Origin: Utricularia gibba
Lineage: Eukaryota > Streptophyta > Magnoliopsida > Lamiales > Lentibulariaceae
Direction: 5' to 3'
NCBI GenBank assembly: GCA_002189035.1
Contig: NEEC01000018.1
Location: forward strand, 186,001 to 250,000
Length of the DNA stretch: 64,000 nt
The notes under the pieces were generated by a model, which had not been told where the DNA came from, ran no database searches, and was given only the letters and a program-made list of their open reading frames with translations. The position numbers were made by a program, and so were the translations under genes. Positions 25,465 to 38,262 of this stretch are shown in pieces (position 1 is the stretch's first letter; every line of letters begins with the position of its first letter).

Positions 25465-28400
25465 CTAGGGGAGCATTGACTGAAATATCAGTCCTTGATA
25501 TGGAAGACACACTTGTGTCTTGGTAAAACCCACTTGGTATTTGGCCACCGTCACGCAATGGAACTTCCTCCCTTTAATCCCAGTGTCTTTAGTATATTCA
25601 CTGGTGTTGATAGGTAGATCTTTAACTGGTGTCCTCCCTTCCAGAACACTAACAACTGATGACATGGAGGGTCGAAGAGTTGGTGATGGACTTGTGCACA
25701 AAAGAGCCAACTCTAGCATTCGCATGGCTTCTTCTTTTGAGTAGTTTGAGCCAAGAGTTGGGTCCATAAGATACAGCAAAGTCCCTTGCTCATGCAACGC
25801 ATTTGCCTGAACATGCTGCTGAATGTAAAATAATTGAAGAGAAGAAAAGCTGATACACGCACTTCACTTACCCAATCAAGTAGAAAAATGGACTCGTTTG
25901 GCCTAGAGTTAAAAATGCTTTTTCCACTGACAATTTCCAGCGCAACAACTCCAAAGCTATAGACATCGGCTTTATCTGTCAAATGGCCTCTCATGGCATA
26001 TTCTGGAGCCATATATCCTCTACAGGGGCAGAAGCAAAACATAAAACGGTTTTCTATTGCATCTCATGTAGTGTAAGGAAAATGACGGTACCTAGTTCCA
26101 GCAATTCTTGTGCTGATATGAGTATTTTCTTCTTCATCAAACTTAGCCAAGCCAAAATCCGATATCTTGGCATTCAAATCCTTGTCCAGAAGAACGTTTG
26201 TACCCTTAATGTCTCTGTGGATGATTTTAAACCTGGACTCTTCATGGAGATAAGCAAGACCTCTAGCTATTCCAATGCATATCTTCATTCTTGTTGGCCA
26301 GTCGAGGTGTAACCTATCTTCCTCGCTACCTGTTACGAAGAAAAAGACACATGAGGGAAACGCCATCATTAAAAAGGATATTCTTGGATGGATATAAGTT
26401 GCTTATTTACCAAACAAGGCCCGAGCAAGACTGTTGTTTTCCATGTATTCATATACCAAGAGCAACTGGTTTACTTCTATACAACAACCGTAAAGCCTAA
26501 CAAGATTAGGATGCTTTATGGTAGAGATCATGCTGATCTCGTTCAAAAATTCTCGGTTCCCTTGCTTGGACTTTGAGGAAAGCTGTTTGACTGCAATCAA
26601 AGTGCCATCAGACAAAATGCCCTGAAAGAATCAATCGTGATTCAGAAAAAGAGTTTCAAATCTAAAAATCCATACTTAACTAAGTGAAAGCAATGCTCAT
26701 AACTGTACCTTATATACTGGTCCAAATCCACCCTCACCAACTTTGTTGGCAACATCAAAATTATTTGTGGCAGCTCTAATATGTGCCAGTGGGATATTTC
26801 CTATCGGTAAGTCGGGTGCTCGATTTGCTATATTATGCAGTTTAAAAAATGAGATTTCTATCATTATCAGCATAAAGTTATGAAACAAAAGAAAATTAAT
26901 CATTACCAGACTTTTTTCCAAGAAGTCCTTTTCTCCAGAGAATCAGAACCAGTAATACAAAGAAGATGAACACACAGGCAGAAACTACAATTCCTGCGAT
27001 GACTCTGGCAGGAAGCTGTGGGGACTCTAGAAAGTACCAGAAAAATCTTTTAGTTAGAAATAAAAGGAAAGCTAACAAAAATAGAAATTAAAGAAATGCT
27101 GCTGCATGTACTTGACGTTACTGCAATGGCAGAAATCAATGGTCCATAGACTCCTTTATACGGAATGTTTGATGTCCCTTTACCCCTCCAGTATAAATGG
27201 ATCTGGAGTGTGCTGTCATTGACAAAAGCATCAAATTCCTTGTATATGCCTCTACGTACACCGTTGGCTTCTTTTGCAATGTCAAAGTTCGTCAAAACTA
27301 CATTCCCCTGTCATGTAATTTTAGTGAAGTGTTTTTTCAACATGGGAAACTGATAACTGTCAACTTACTTGGATTTTCACATCAAAAACCCTTCTCCCAA
27401 GGCTTCCAAAACCGGGGGCATCAGCAATCATTATTTCTGCAAAATACAGGCGAACTTTGTATCTACCTTTGCGCAGGCAATAACCATAATACCGAAGCGA
27501 AGAAGGGGATTGACGTCCGGTTTGGTAAAGGTCAGAATTCCCAGATATCAATGGTGAGCTCGTGTATGGAGTAAACGTCATACTCCGATTCCCCATGAAC
27601 GCACCCGTGCTTGTAAAAAACCATCTATTTGCATTATTATATTCAACGTGTGATATACCATCACCATTCGTGTTCTCATCGTATGTATTCTTTTCAACGA
27701 CTGCTTTAGGTCCTCCACAGTTAATGAAAAATGAAGATCCTGAAACACAGAAATCAACACACATGTTTCACATTTATCAATTAAAAAATTCTTTAATTTG
27801 ACCTGTGAAAATCCATTACTCCTTTGTTTTCCTGGGCACTGGAGGGCTTGAGTCTGGCACCAATCGTTTCTACATATAATATCTACAATATCTAAAACAC
27901 GCCAAAAAAAAAAGGAACAGTGCGTAGGGTTTCAAAAAACCTACTTGTTTCCTGATGAATTCGAAAGACTAGCCACAAAGTTTCTGCACAGTTTAGCAAT
28001 CCCCTTTAGTAAGGACATCTTGATCATTACAAACGATTATAAGAACTTACAAACTAGAAGCCTCGGAGCAACTTATCGGTTTTTGTGGTGGCATCGTGAA
28101 GTTATTGTATGAGAGATCCCTGTGGTTTGTCATAGAATTCCAAGTTAAAAAAGATATTTCAGCCCCAATTATATGAAATTCTTACATGTAATTATTTCTA
28201 GCAGAGATCCACTCAGGTATTTTTCCAGTTAGTGAATTTTGGGACAAGAACCTGTAGAGAATTAAAACCAACCAGTTAAGAAAAATCATTAGACTCAGCT
28301 TTGGGGATAATCAAAAAATAAACAACCAGAGGCATTGATCTTATCAAATTGATGCCGACTTACATGGTCAAATCCTTTGTCTTAGGGATGACTTCGAAAG

Positions 28401-31400
28401 TGTTGGGAATTTCACCAGACAAGTTGTTGAAACTCAAGTCCCTAAAGATTAATAAAAGAAGAAAATGATCACAAACCTCTATTTTTCTTTAATAGAAAAA
28501 TGATAAACCTCTATTAAAGAAGAAAATGTTGAACCAACATTTGCACACCAAGTACATCAAAAGTTCATTTTCTGATGTGGTATTTTAATACAAAATATTC
28601 ATACAATGTCGTGAGGTTTATCATTTTTCCCACGTATGCAGGAATCGAACCAGTAATTGAGCAATTTTTTAATCCCCTGCATCGATGATAAGCAAAAATG
28701 AAATTATTACGAAGATACTAAGACAGTGGAGATTAGTTAAGAAAATGCCTCTTACAGATATTGAATCTCTGCGGTATTTTCAAGATTGGGGAAACCTTGG
28801 CTTGGTCCTGCGAGATCTGAAATCCTCCTAAAAATCAAAACCATCAGACAGTTAATGCTGTTTATGAAGTTGAGTTTAGAGAAACACAAACTTAGGTGAA
28901 GCGTTATTGGAAGATGATTAGAGCATTCAATACTCTTACAATTCTTTTAACTTTGTTAATAGAGCAATTGTGTCAGGAATAGGACCCTCCATGGACGTGC
29001 CTTGCATGTAACTGGGATATATAAATCAACCCACACCCCATATGAGTTTCATTCCATGAAAATTTCCAAAGACTTAATAAATGAGATGCCTCAAACTCAC
29101 AACAGTTGAAGTTGACTCCAGTTGCCAATGAAGTCAGGAATTCTTCCAGTGATCTGCATCCCATCCATCCGGCTGCATACACATCAAGCATTACTCATCC
29201 TGGCGGACTACTTAGACATATCATGTTATGGATCCCAAAATGTTGTGCCATTCTTACAAATCTGTCAAGTTCCTCAGATTGGCATAAGAAGTTGGTATTG
29301 GGCCAGTCAGATTATTTGAGGAGAGCAATCTGCAAACATTTTCAATTTATTTGAGCACTCTCTTAACTACAAACCTTGCATTTATTCATGGAAACAAGTA
29401 TAATGGACCGCAGCGCACCAAGTATCAAGTTAGAAGAGGTAAATGTTCTTCAAATGAAATGAGCAATGAGGGAAAATAGCTATCTTACAGTCTCCTTAAA
29501 TTCCTCAAATTTCCTAGGCTGTTTGGAAGATTTCCTTCAAGAAAATTACCATCCAAAACCCTGCAAGTTGTGTAGCGAATAGAAACCAGATGTTATATTT
29601 TCCAAGATGCGAGTTCCATAAATCTCATCCATAAATACCCATTTAATTTCATTTACACAACAAAGGCAAGACAACCCACACTTTTGAATCATTAAATGTT
29701 CATCACTCACAGCTCTTCAAGATCAGCAATTTCACCAATCTCGTCTGGGATTCTACCACTAATACGGTTTCCAAGCAAAGCACTGAAAAATAAATTGCAA
29801 ATCAATTAATTTTCTAGAAAAGCTGTCGATGGTCCTAGGCTTGAAAACAGAGCTTACAATATTTTGACACGAAGCTGTCCATACGCACTAGGAATTGTTC
29901 CATTCAAGAAATTCCGGGAGAGATCACTGCATGATGAAAAAAAAGGTCATAATTTTGCAACTTAGAATCTCATGGCACAAACGTATCTAGCTCTTACTTA
30001 CATCTCCTGTAAATATGTAAGATTAAGAAACTCCAAAGGCAACGTTCCCCCAAATCAAGACCCTTCAACACGCTGAGCATTGCAAAATAATGACCAAAAA
30101 AACACAAGGGCTCAGGAATAACATATTAGAGTTGAAGAAAGGAAAGGGCATGGTGCGTACATGTTAGTGACATGACAAACAGTAGAGTTCTGGAAGGTGC
30201 AGTTACACGTTACATCGCTCAGTATCTGAGGGTCTCTTTGGATGCTAAGATCAAATCCACTAGCTCTCCTGTCGACGCAAGCATGCCGTGTAACATTCCA
30301 GTACTTGTTTTGCAGCGTCGAGGAAATCGTTCGAAGAGCACCAACTGTTTGATAAAATAAATATGGATGGATATGTTTGATAGATAGCTTAAGATTGGTT
30401 TTGAGAGATATTTTATTTCATAAGAAATTACAAATTGATTTAAGATAATTTTAAATCTGTTAATAAAAAATATGAGAAACCATATGCTTTATATTGAAGT
30501 ATGTATTTATTTTCATTTTGTCTCTTTTTAAATCCAATTAGGTTTTTCCGTTTGTTCAAAGCTCTATTATCTTTAGAAAATGATCCCATACCATGTAATG
30601 AAATGAAATTTGTATCTTTCTTTTTGTGCTTCCAGAGATGACACACTTTACACAAATCAAGTGTTATTTTAAAAAAATAATCGCCATAGTTGTCTTCTTA
30701 ACTATTATCTAGAAATACATGATTTTATTTACATTTAGATTTTTTTATCTTAATTTCTAACATAAATTAAGATAACTTATTTTATTCAAGATGTATAAAA
30801 AAATTGAGATAAATGACTTAATCTCTATACTATAAATAAAAAGTATAATTCAAATATCTTTTCAGTACTAAATATATTTTAAATATAAGTTTAGAGATTG
30901 TATTTTATTTTAAGTTATGTAACTAAAATGTTGAACATATATGAGGTAATTCAGTCGAGCAGGGCATGCTTCATGCTCAATGCTCATTATCATTTCGACA
31001 TCAACTGGGCCTACACTATTTTGCAAACTTTTTCAATGGATTTGTTTGAAATGAAGATTCCCATTTTTTAGAATCTGGATATGTGCATCCGGGGGAATCC
31101 TCTATATTTCAATTTACTTGTATTTTACAATTGGAATATTATTATCATTGACAAAGTTTCAAATCCTGAAGATCTATAATTTGTAAAGTCTACTCTAATA
31201 TTTTATTTTTTGTATAAATAATTCATCTTTATGTTCAATTTTTGAGGTGATGATACATACCACCTGCATTATTTTTTAATTTTATAAAATGTATTTTGTT
31301 ATAAATTGTTCAATTAATAAATAGTAATTAAAAATATTGTGATGTATGGGTATACTTTGAATTCATGTATCCACGAATCCGAGTATACATCTCCGGATTC

Positions 31401-31620
31401 TAATCTGGAAAGAAGTTAATTATGTAAAAATTATATTGCAACCCATGCAGAAGGCAGATATCTAAAGAAACCGGGCGAGAGCGCGGCGGCAGTAGAGTTG
31501 GGATAGCGTACCTTCTTCTTCAGACAGAAGCTGCGCGGCGCAGGAGCAGGAGCATAGCAGCAGCGCCAAAGCACCCGCAAGAGCAACTCTTTGGATCAGC
31601 CAAAGACGAGAGTTCTCCAT
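25465..31620 (-). CDS. LRR-malectin receptor-like Ser/Thr kinase (LRR-VIII-2; At1g53430/At3g14840-like), 24 exons, frame broken in exon 3
   Basis: Predicted exons (minus): 31620-31512, 30344-30161, 30072-30002, 29926-29858, 29782-29711, 29560-29489, 29329-29258, 29172-29101, 29011-28940, 28827-28756, 28676-28605, 28441-28364, 28251-28186, 28119-28051, 27983-27945, 27869-27820, 27739-27369, 27307-27112, 27026-26907, 26827-26709, 26621-26411, 26329-26092, 26019-25872, 25806-25465. All are GT-AG with consistent phases, totalling about 994 residues once exon 3 is corrected. Order: signal peptide, N-cap ([15 protein letters not shown]), LRRs mostly one per 72-bp exon, WC...CPGK linker, malectin domain (FFINCGGP), a membrane span, and kinase. 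The kinase keeps [29 protein letters not shown] and GYMAPEYA. It would sit in the plasma membrane. Exon 3 is 71 bp instead of 72: five Gs at 30047-30051 where six are needed. As written, translation stops near residue 128. Confidence 0.92.
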
Positions 31621-32825
31621 TACCTCCAGGATCTGAGAGTCCGGATGATGAGAGACTTCTGTACTAATGATTTGTTGTATTCAAAACTACGACAAATGTG
31701 GCTGCCATTCAGAAGCTCGTCAAACGTCGTGGGAGAGACCCACCGATGTGTTATTTTAATAGGCAATCATTCACATTATTTTAAGAAACATTCAACGACA
31801 AACATCATGCCTTAACAACCGATGTTGACTCTCAAACAGAAGAAATGAAGCTCCCAAAGAAAGAAGATGAAGAAGCAGAAGAAGTAGATATTAGAAAGAG
31901 CTAATAGACGCACTGTTTATGTTTCGAAAAGTAATAACGCACGTCATTCACAATCGCTAATACTGTCATAATTTTTTATTTGTTTACATATTTTGGTACT
32001 TTTTAATATTTTAATTGAAAATTTATACCATTATTTTTAATTTACTCAAAAAGTAATTTTTTTTAAGATGAAAATACATTAGACTTGAAAAACCTCTACT
32101 CAGTTTTGTTACTTTATCTCATATGTATGGTATTAGGATATGACTAATGGCAAAGCGTATGGTGATCCCTTGCTAAGGTATATTCCATCATCCAAGGCTA
32201 TAGAAATTTTGACAAAATGTATAATGGGGCATGTGGTGTACACTTTAGAGCATTCACATTGGTATTCAAAATTAAGTGATATGATAATAGTGGACCCACC
32301 TTGAAAAGTATGTAAGAGGATGTGAAATCTATCAATATTATGGAAAATTGAAAATTGCTGTCATTGTAACCCTATAGTTCACACTCCCATCCTATCCCTT
32401 TGTAAGACCTTTCACTTTGATTCTAGGATAGCGACATTAAAGGAAAGAAAATTATTTTCTCCAACCTGACGGGGTGAGAACCCAACTCCTAATGACCTCA
32501 TAACCCAATGGCAAGATATATGAGGGGCTTCAGTTGAGAATGATGTCCCAACTTCAAGGATCCTTGTTTTGGCTGATAGAAGATTGAGGTTATTTAAGAG
32601 AATTTCGTTGGATACCTGATGGATCTATTAATAGCATGTAATTATTAGTTATCTTGGTAAGATAAATATATCTATTTTTCTCACACCACACTCTCACCTT
32701 ATATGATATTTTTCGTTTTGGATACTCAATTTTCATGATTTTATGTTCTTTTTCGAAAAAAAGGCCTCATGTAAGATTGTGAGTATTTCTCTATTTAAGT
32801 GTGTCCCTTCCTCCGCCCGTAACTG
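31621..32825. other. Receptor kinase upstream region; no further gene seen
   Basis: Promoter and 5' UTR of the kinase should lie here. A purine-rich stretch at 31840-31910 could encode only a very short peptide on the plus strand. A motif 'ttagagcattcacattgg' at 32244-32261 resembles MITE ends, but no partner end was found. Confidence 0.45.
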
Positions 32826-33749
32826 TTAATTGCCATTTTCTAGTTATTTATTAGATGTTATTATGTATTAATCTAGTGTTTAGTTGTCCAATTTAGGATT
32901 TATATTGATAAATATTGTATTTCCTTAGAAAAATTCTATTTTCCTATTTTGTATATATTTTTTGTTTTTTTTTCGTGTGTTTTGACCGAGACATGTCAAG
33001 AGACTGTCGTAGAGTGTTGCAGGAGTATTGCAGGTGGCTAGACTCTGACTTTTCATGCCTTGTACGCGACTTGGAACGATTGTGAGCTGAAGACTTACAT
33101 TAGTCAAGGCCGTGACTTACGACATGTCAGAGTCTGCAGCAATGATTAGGTGCTAACTTGCATGCAAAGGAAAGCTGATGGTGTACGCAAGACAGAAGGA
33201 ATGATGGAAAGGAGACCCAAAGGAGTTAATGCACATGGGGAGTGAGATAAAAACCCACTTGGAATACTTGTTTGAGAACTTTTTGAACCTTTGTTTCTAG
33301 ACTTAGAACTTTTGAGTTCTTCCTTTCTTCAAGGAGGAAGAACACTTAGTTTCCAATTTCATTTCTGTTTTCATGGCTCTTTGTGGCTAAAACCCTTTAA
33401 TTTCTGGGAGAAGATGAAGTTTCCTTCCAAGTCTTGAGCAATACACTCGGTTCTTCACAGAATTCACTTCGGATTCTGCATACTTCCCCGCATCTTGTTG
33501 CAGTCTTTCTGTAATGACTCTTAGTCAAGGTCCATGAATAGCAGGCCTCTCCTCACGGATTTTGGTGAAGATCAAGGTGAAGAGCACCAACTCCAACACT
33601 GTGTTCAAGGGAAGTAGCAGATTGTTTGTGGCCTAGGTATTGCGACAGTGGACAGGTTGTGACCTCGTACCTGCCACTGGCTATTGGCAACAGCTGGGCA
33701 CACGTGTGCAATTCGGTTTTGAAGGCAATCAAAGGCAATCCTCTTGATA
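32826..33749 (+). mobile_element. Ty3-gypsy LTR, family E (plus orientation)
   Basis: Starts TGTTAATTGCC and is alignable in order with 41038-40125 and with 52848-52477 read on the minus strand. Shared blocks include 'ggatttatattgata', 'agagactg', 'gacatgtcagagtctgcagc', 'aattgcacacgtgtgc' and 'ggtacgaggtca' (the last two in the reverse of 33660-33720). The right limit is set near 'gatatca' at 33749, where similarity to the 40-kb copy fades. It is a 5' LTR or solo LTR; the following 150 bp weakly resemble the gag start seen at 52470. Confidence 0.7.
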
Positions 33750-34069
33750 TCAGAGTGTAAGGGAGAGTAGGCTATTCTTTGCTCCTATAGCCAGCTATTA
33801 GGAAGAAATCAATGAAAACCGAGGGAAGGATCGACAAAGGAAGGAGACGAAATCTTATTCCTAGGAATTGCGTCCCGTAGTCAAGGTCCATCACTTAAGT
33901 TGTAACTTTTATTTCTACATTACACAAACCCCCTTTTACAAAACCGTGACATTTTGTAAAAGTTTCTTACAAAACACTTTTCACGAAAAACAATTCCCTG
34001 AGATCGATACTTGTACTATGCTTTTTGGTGTTTTACGTTTTAAATATTTAAAATTTGTTGAAGAAACTA

Positions 34070-34675
34070 TTTATATTTCCATTGTTTTTTATGTTCTTTC
34101 TTCTATCAAATTGCGACTTGAGCATGTTTTAGATTATGTTTGATGTACTAGTTGCACTTCTCTTCCACAACAATAGCTAAGTACCATGTGGTGCTTTGGG
34201 ATGAAAAGAATAATTATATTCATTGTTCATTAGACTAACTTAATTGTATAATCACATTGTCTTCTGAACAAATCAGAATAGATTCAGGAGAGTGGGTTGT
34301 GATATTCATTTTAAAACAACTCTAATTAGAGAAATATCAAAGATTAGGGGAAGACAAATGTTTAGGTAGACTTGAATTTTTGATATATTAGATGAATGAT
34401 TTTTGGTTTGAGATGGGATAAATAATAGAAAATTTTTATTGTTTTTACTGCATTTTATTGTAGACTATATTAGTCCAAGATTAGCCTTAACCTTTATCAT
34501 AACAAAAACAGATTATGTCAATCTCCACACAACAAGCACAATGCTTATTGTATTCTTTCTTAATTCACTATGTTTGTATTTTTCATATGATTGATTGTAA
34601 ATTAGGCTTATAAATTTATTTGATATGTGGAATTATATATTTACGATGTGTGCAAATTTTCTATTTATTAGTAGG
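34070..34675 (+). repeat. Athila/Tat-type LTR fragment, family B (copy 1)
   Basis: Matches the distal part of the LTRs at 61659-62489 and 62807-63958. Shared blocks include 'gatagattcaggag'-like, 'taattagag', 'accaaagatta', 'ttttattgtagac' and 'aggcttataaatttatttga'. It is 5'-truncated and strongly diverged. Confidence 0.55.
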
Positions 34676-35600
34676 CATTATTACCTCATTACTATGTTAT
34701 TTAATTTGTTTATGTAACATTTTACATTCTGTTGCATATAATGACTATGCAAACATAAGTTTAGCCAAACATTGAATAATATGGATTGTGGTACTTGGTT
34801 GTTACCCCATTGTTTTCTTGCATCTCCAAAGATCCATAACATCAAGCATACACTATAATGCACACTATTCGGTGTTTGCTTAAACATGTAAAGATCCACA
34901 AGTTCAAGCAAGCATTACAATTAGCACTATACTTTGTCCAAAAATACATCATTAACTTCTCTCAATTGAAAATAGAATTGAAGGTAGATAGTGTAGTCTA
35001 CTACTATGTCAAAATATCTAAGAAAAATCATAATATGCTCTTTGGAATCCCACATTATTCTCTAGAAAATGGAGTATGTTCAATCATGGTGATCAGTAAT
35101 GATTGAAGCTGAATTCTTCATATCTTGATTGATGGTAATGCAATTGAACCAAGTTTTCTTACATGTCTAAAATTTTCTTCCAAGTGGAGGTCATCATAGG
35201 AACTTATTGTAGTTATTTTAGTATTAGCCTATTTATGAATATACTTGATTCTTGATTCTTCCTCGCGAAATAGTTCATTAATTTATCAATTTCTACTATA
35301 TATCTACATTTATCTTTTATGGTGTTCTCAATCAAAATCTTTTGTGACTTCAAATCTATCCCTTCAAATCTATCAATCTGCATTCATGTGTTGGCTTGTT
35401 TCTCAAAAACCCCATCGGTCTCCTTACAATGTTGGAGGTGAGTTTTCACCTTACTTTGTAGATTGAGGATTGCACATGTCATAAATCATACTCTTGTTGT
35501 ACGATATTTTTGGTGTTGAGCATCTAACATTTACAATTTCACATTCTCTACTTTCGGAAGAAAGGCCTCATATAAGATTAGAAAAAATCACTCTATTTAA
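34676..35600. other. AT-rich sequence, nothing recognised
   Basis: Open frames here lack family motifs. The downstream copia integrase scrap may extend into its right part in a form too decayed to read. Confidence 0.4.
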
Positions 35601-35639
35601 ACATGTTCCTTCCCCTATTCATAACCAATTTGTGATACC

Positions 35640-35910
35640 ATCATTAGGCTCATACCCTTACAACAAATCCTCTTTCAACATTCTATATCATTTGTACAAA
35701 GAATTTGGGTTTTTCTCCTACTTCTTGAGGGTGATCTTCAAAAGTTTTGTTTTCTTGGCATCCTTGCATAAGTACAGATGATGGACATGTTTCATTAGCA
35801 CGTGGTTGCTTGTGCATTCATAGATTATTTTCGAACTTTCTGTTTGTTTTTCTTGGATCTGATAATGCACCTATATTTCCTCCCGAGAACTCCAAACCTC
35901 AATTTGATTA
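35640..35910 (+). pseudogene. Copia integrase C-terminal remnant
   Basis: The frame reads NKSSFNILYHLYKEFGFF and then FKSFVFLASLHKYR. This fits the post-catalytic copia integrase pattern 'NKTPFELLYGK...YSHLRVFGCLCF', followed by a decayed 'ACVFLGY'-like segment. Short and degraded; supported only by pattern order. Confidence 0.4.
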
Positions 35911-38029
35911 TAACTTTAGGCTTGATCAGTCTTGTATAAGCTCTTGATAAGATCGAATACTATGCCTTTCGTACGAGGCTACCCATTCACACAAGTGAAG
36001 ATTTGCTTATCCATATTCTTCTTTCATATAAGTTAGTAAAGTTGAATTAGTAGCCCTCCTTTGATATTTTCTTAAAGTCTATTCTAGTAGACTCTCATAT
36101 TCATGTATGACCAAATGGTTATCCTCTTATCTAAAATGCTTTATGTATATGTTTTCCTTTTATTCTCGTACATTTATCGACTTACCAACATAATAATCCA
36201 ATAAATCCTATCAATTTCCAAATCCAATGAATACAATTGGATTGAATTCGTATGCTTATACATGTTACATAAATTAAGAGTATTTTCTTGTGCAAACACA
36301 TAAAATAGAAAACATTCAGAAAAGAAAATTAAAAGAAATAAAATTCTTTACAAATGGGCTCAAAAACATGATGATAATTATACAAGTGTACAATAACCGT
36401 TGATGAAATAAATAAAAATTTCTCCACAAGGAATTGTGAATGTTCTTAAAGTGGACTCAAAATAGTGAAAAATAAGAAAAAAATGGGTTTAAAAAACAAG
36501 TTGAAGCTTACCCCAATGTATATGTGTTTATAGCTAAAAGAGTAACTTGTTTGTATAAGTTTTATGGATGTTATTTCAAAAGTAGTGTTATTTGTTGACT
36601 TATTATAGCACTATTTCTTATTTAGTAAAATTATAGAATCAATTATATTATTACTGTTATTTTACTTATCCTGGTAATCAAGTTTTTCTCACATTCGATC
36701 ATAACATCTACATCTCACACATCATAGATAGTTTACACTAAATGTGTTTTTATATTGATATCCAATTGATCCATTGTTATTAGCTATGCTAGGTCAATCT
36801 TTGATTTTTTTCATATGATCTATTTGTTTGTGATAATGAATAGCACGTTAATAAGGAAAATATTATGTAAAATAAAATTAAATCTTTGTTGGTGATCACA
36901 TCTTTTCATACAATGAAAGATGTGAATCTTTTGTTAAGTTTTCTTCATGAATTTGAATTAAATATACTATACAAAAATTAACTCTAAATCTTCGTTTAAA
37001 TCTCAAATCTTGGGTTTAATCTTCATCTTTAGATGCCTTAATCATCTTAATTTCACCCTCACGTAGATCATTATAATTTTTTTCTAACTTAAGCTGAAAT
37101 CATCTTACAAAATGCATTTTACATAAAAAAAGATCAAATTAATACAAAACATTTAAAATCATTTAAAAATATAGGAATGCTAACTAAAAGATATATAAAA
37201 CGATTTAAAAGAATTGGGTGTTTTTAATAAAATATCTGTGTCGGACAAATTTTTTTACTATTATCAAAATATGTGTAGTTTATAAATTTCTTGCTAAAAT
37301 ACCTATATTTTTTTACTATTAGCAGGGTGTTTGCTCAACAAACTTTATCGAATAGTACCTATTAATGAGAGATATGAACGAAAAGCTTATAGAAAACTCA
37401 TTTTTTCTGATTTATATGAAGCCGGTAAACAAACTGCGAATTAATGGGTAATTGAACCTATATATACAGAAAACAATAATTGATCCAAATTTTTGAAATG
37501 GAGATTTTAATTTTATTTTTGTAATTTCAGATTTTCGGCAATCTATTAAGTTAATATTTAAATTATGTATTGCTATGTTTATGGGAAAATACATTTTGAG
37601 AAATAATTTAATAAAATAGAAGTTAAAATTTTCTATTTCTTAAAAATGAAATACTATTCAAATCAATAAAATAGAATTCAATTATATTTGAAAAAAAAAC
37701 TCTTCAAAATGTATCTTTATTAATATTTTGAATTTTTGGCATTAAAATATATTATATTTTTTTGATCTCTCTAAAATTTCTATTTCTGAATCCAATTCGG
37801 AATCTGAAATTTTCCAAATTTCCAATTAAAAAATCATGAAGACTTTTGAAAGCTTTTTTAGTAATAAAATATTTGATTAAAAATAAAATTAAAAGATATA
37901 ATCAAACTACAGGTATTTTGATGAATAAAAAAACAATAGGCATTTTAGAAAAAACATTCTAACATAGGCAATATATTAAATTCATCATAAGAATTGTGAA
38001 AATTTAGAAATATTTGTGATAAAATGCCA
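35911..38029. other. AT-rich sequence, no gene recognised
   Basis: Very high AT content with homopolymer runs and no protein motif, repeat pair or transposon terminus that I could match elsewhere in the window. Confidence 0.5.
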
Positions 38030-38262
38030 TTTATCACTAATCGATACCCCAACATCTGCAGGTGTTGGTTACTTTTGTGCCTGCTATGCGACCTTGCTTT
38101 TCAATGCTCCTTTTCACAGTCCGATATGTGTCAAACTTCTGATACATATCGGACTGTCGACTGACGTTAACCTATCAAGACTCCTTTTGGCAGTCTTTCA
38201 AAATCCGATCATCCCCAACCGATTTACACTCCATCACAACCTATCTCATAGCATGAAAGACA
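38030..38262 (+). repeat. LTR-like dispersed repeat, family C (copy 3, partial)
   Basis: Aligns with 8710-8955: 'ccaacatctgcaggtgttgg', 'tacttttgtgcctgctatgcga', 'atcggactgtcgactgacg', 'cttttggcagtctttcaaaa' and an end 'gatttacactccatcacaa'. The proximal half with the TATA-like motif is missing. Confidence 0.6.

Noticed and set aside
32240-32420. Possible MITE starting 'ttagagcattcacattgg'
   Set aside because: The start resembles common plant MITE ends, but no inverted partner or target duplication was found.
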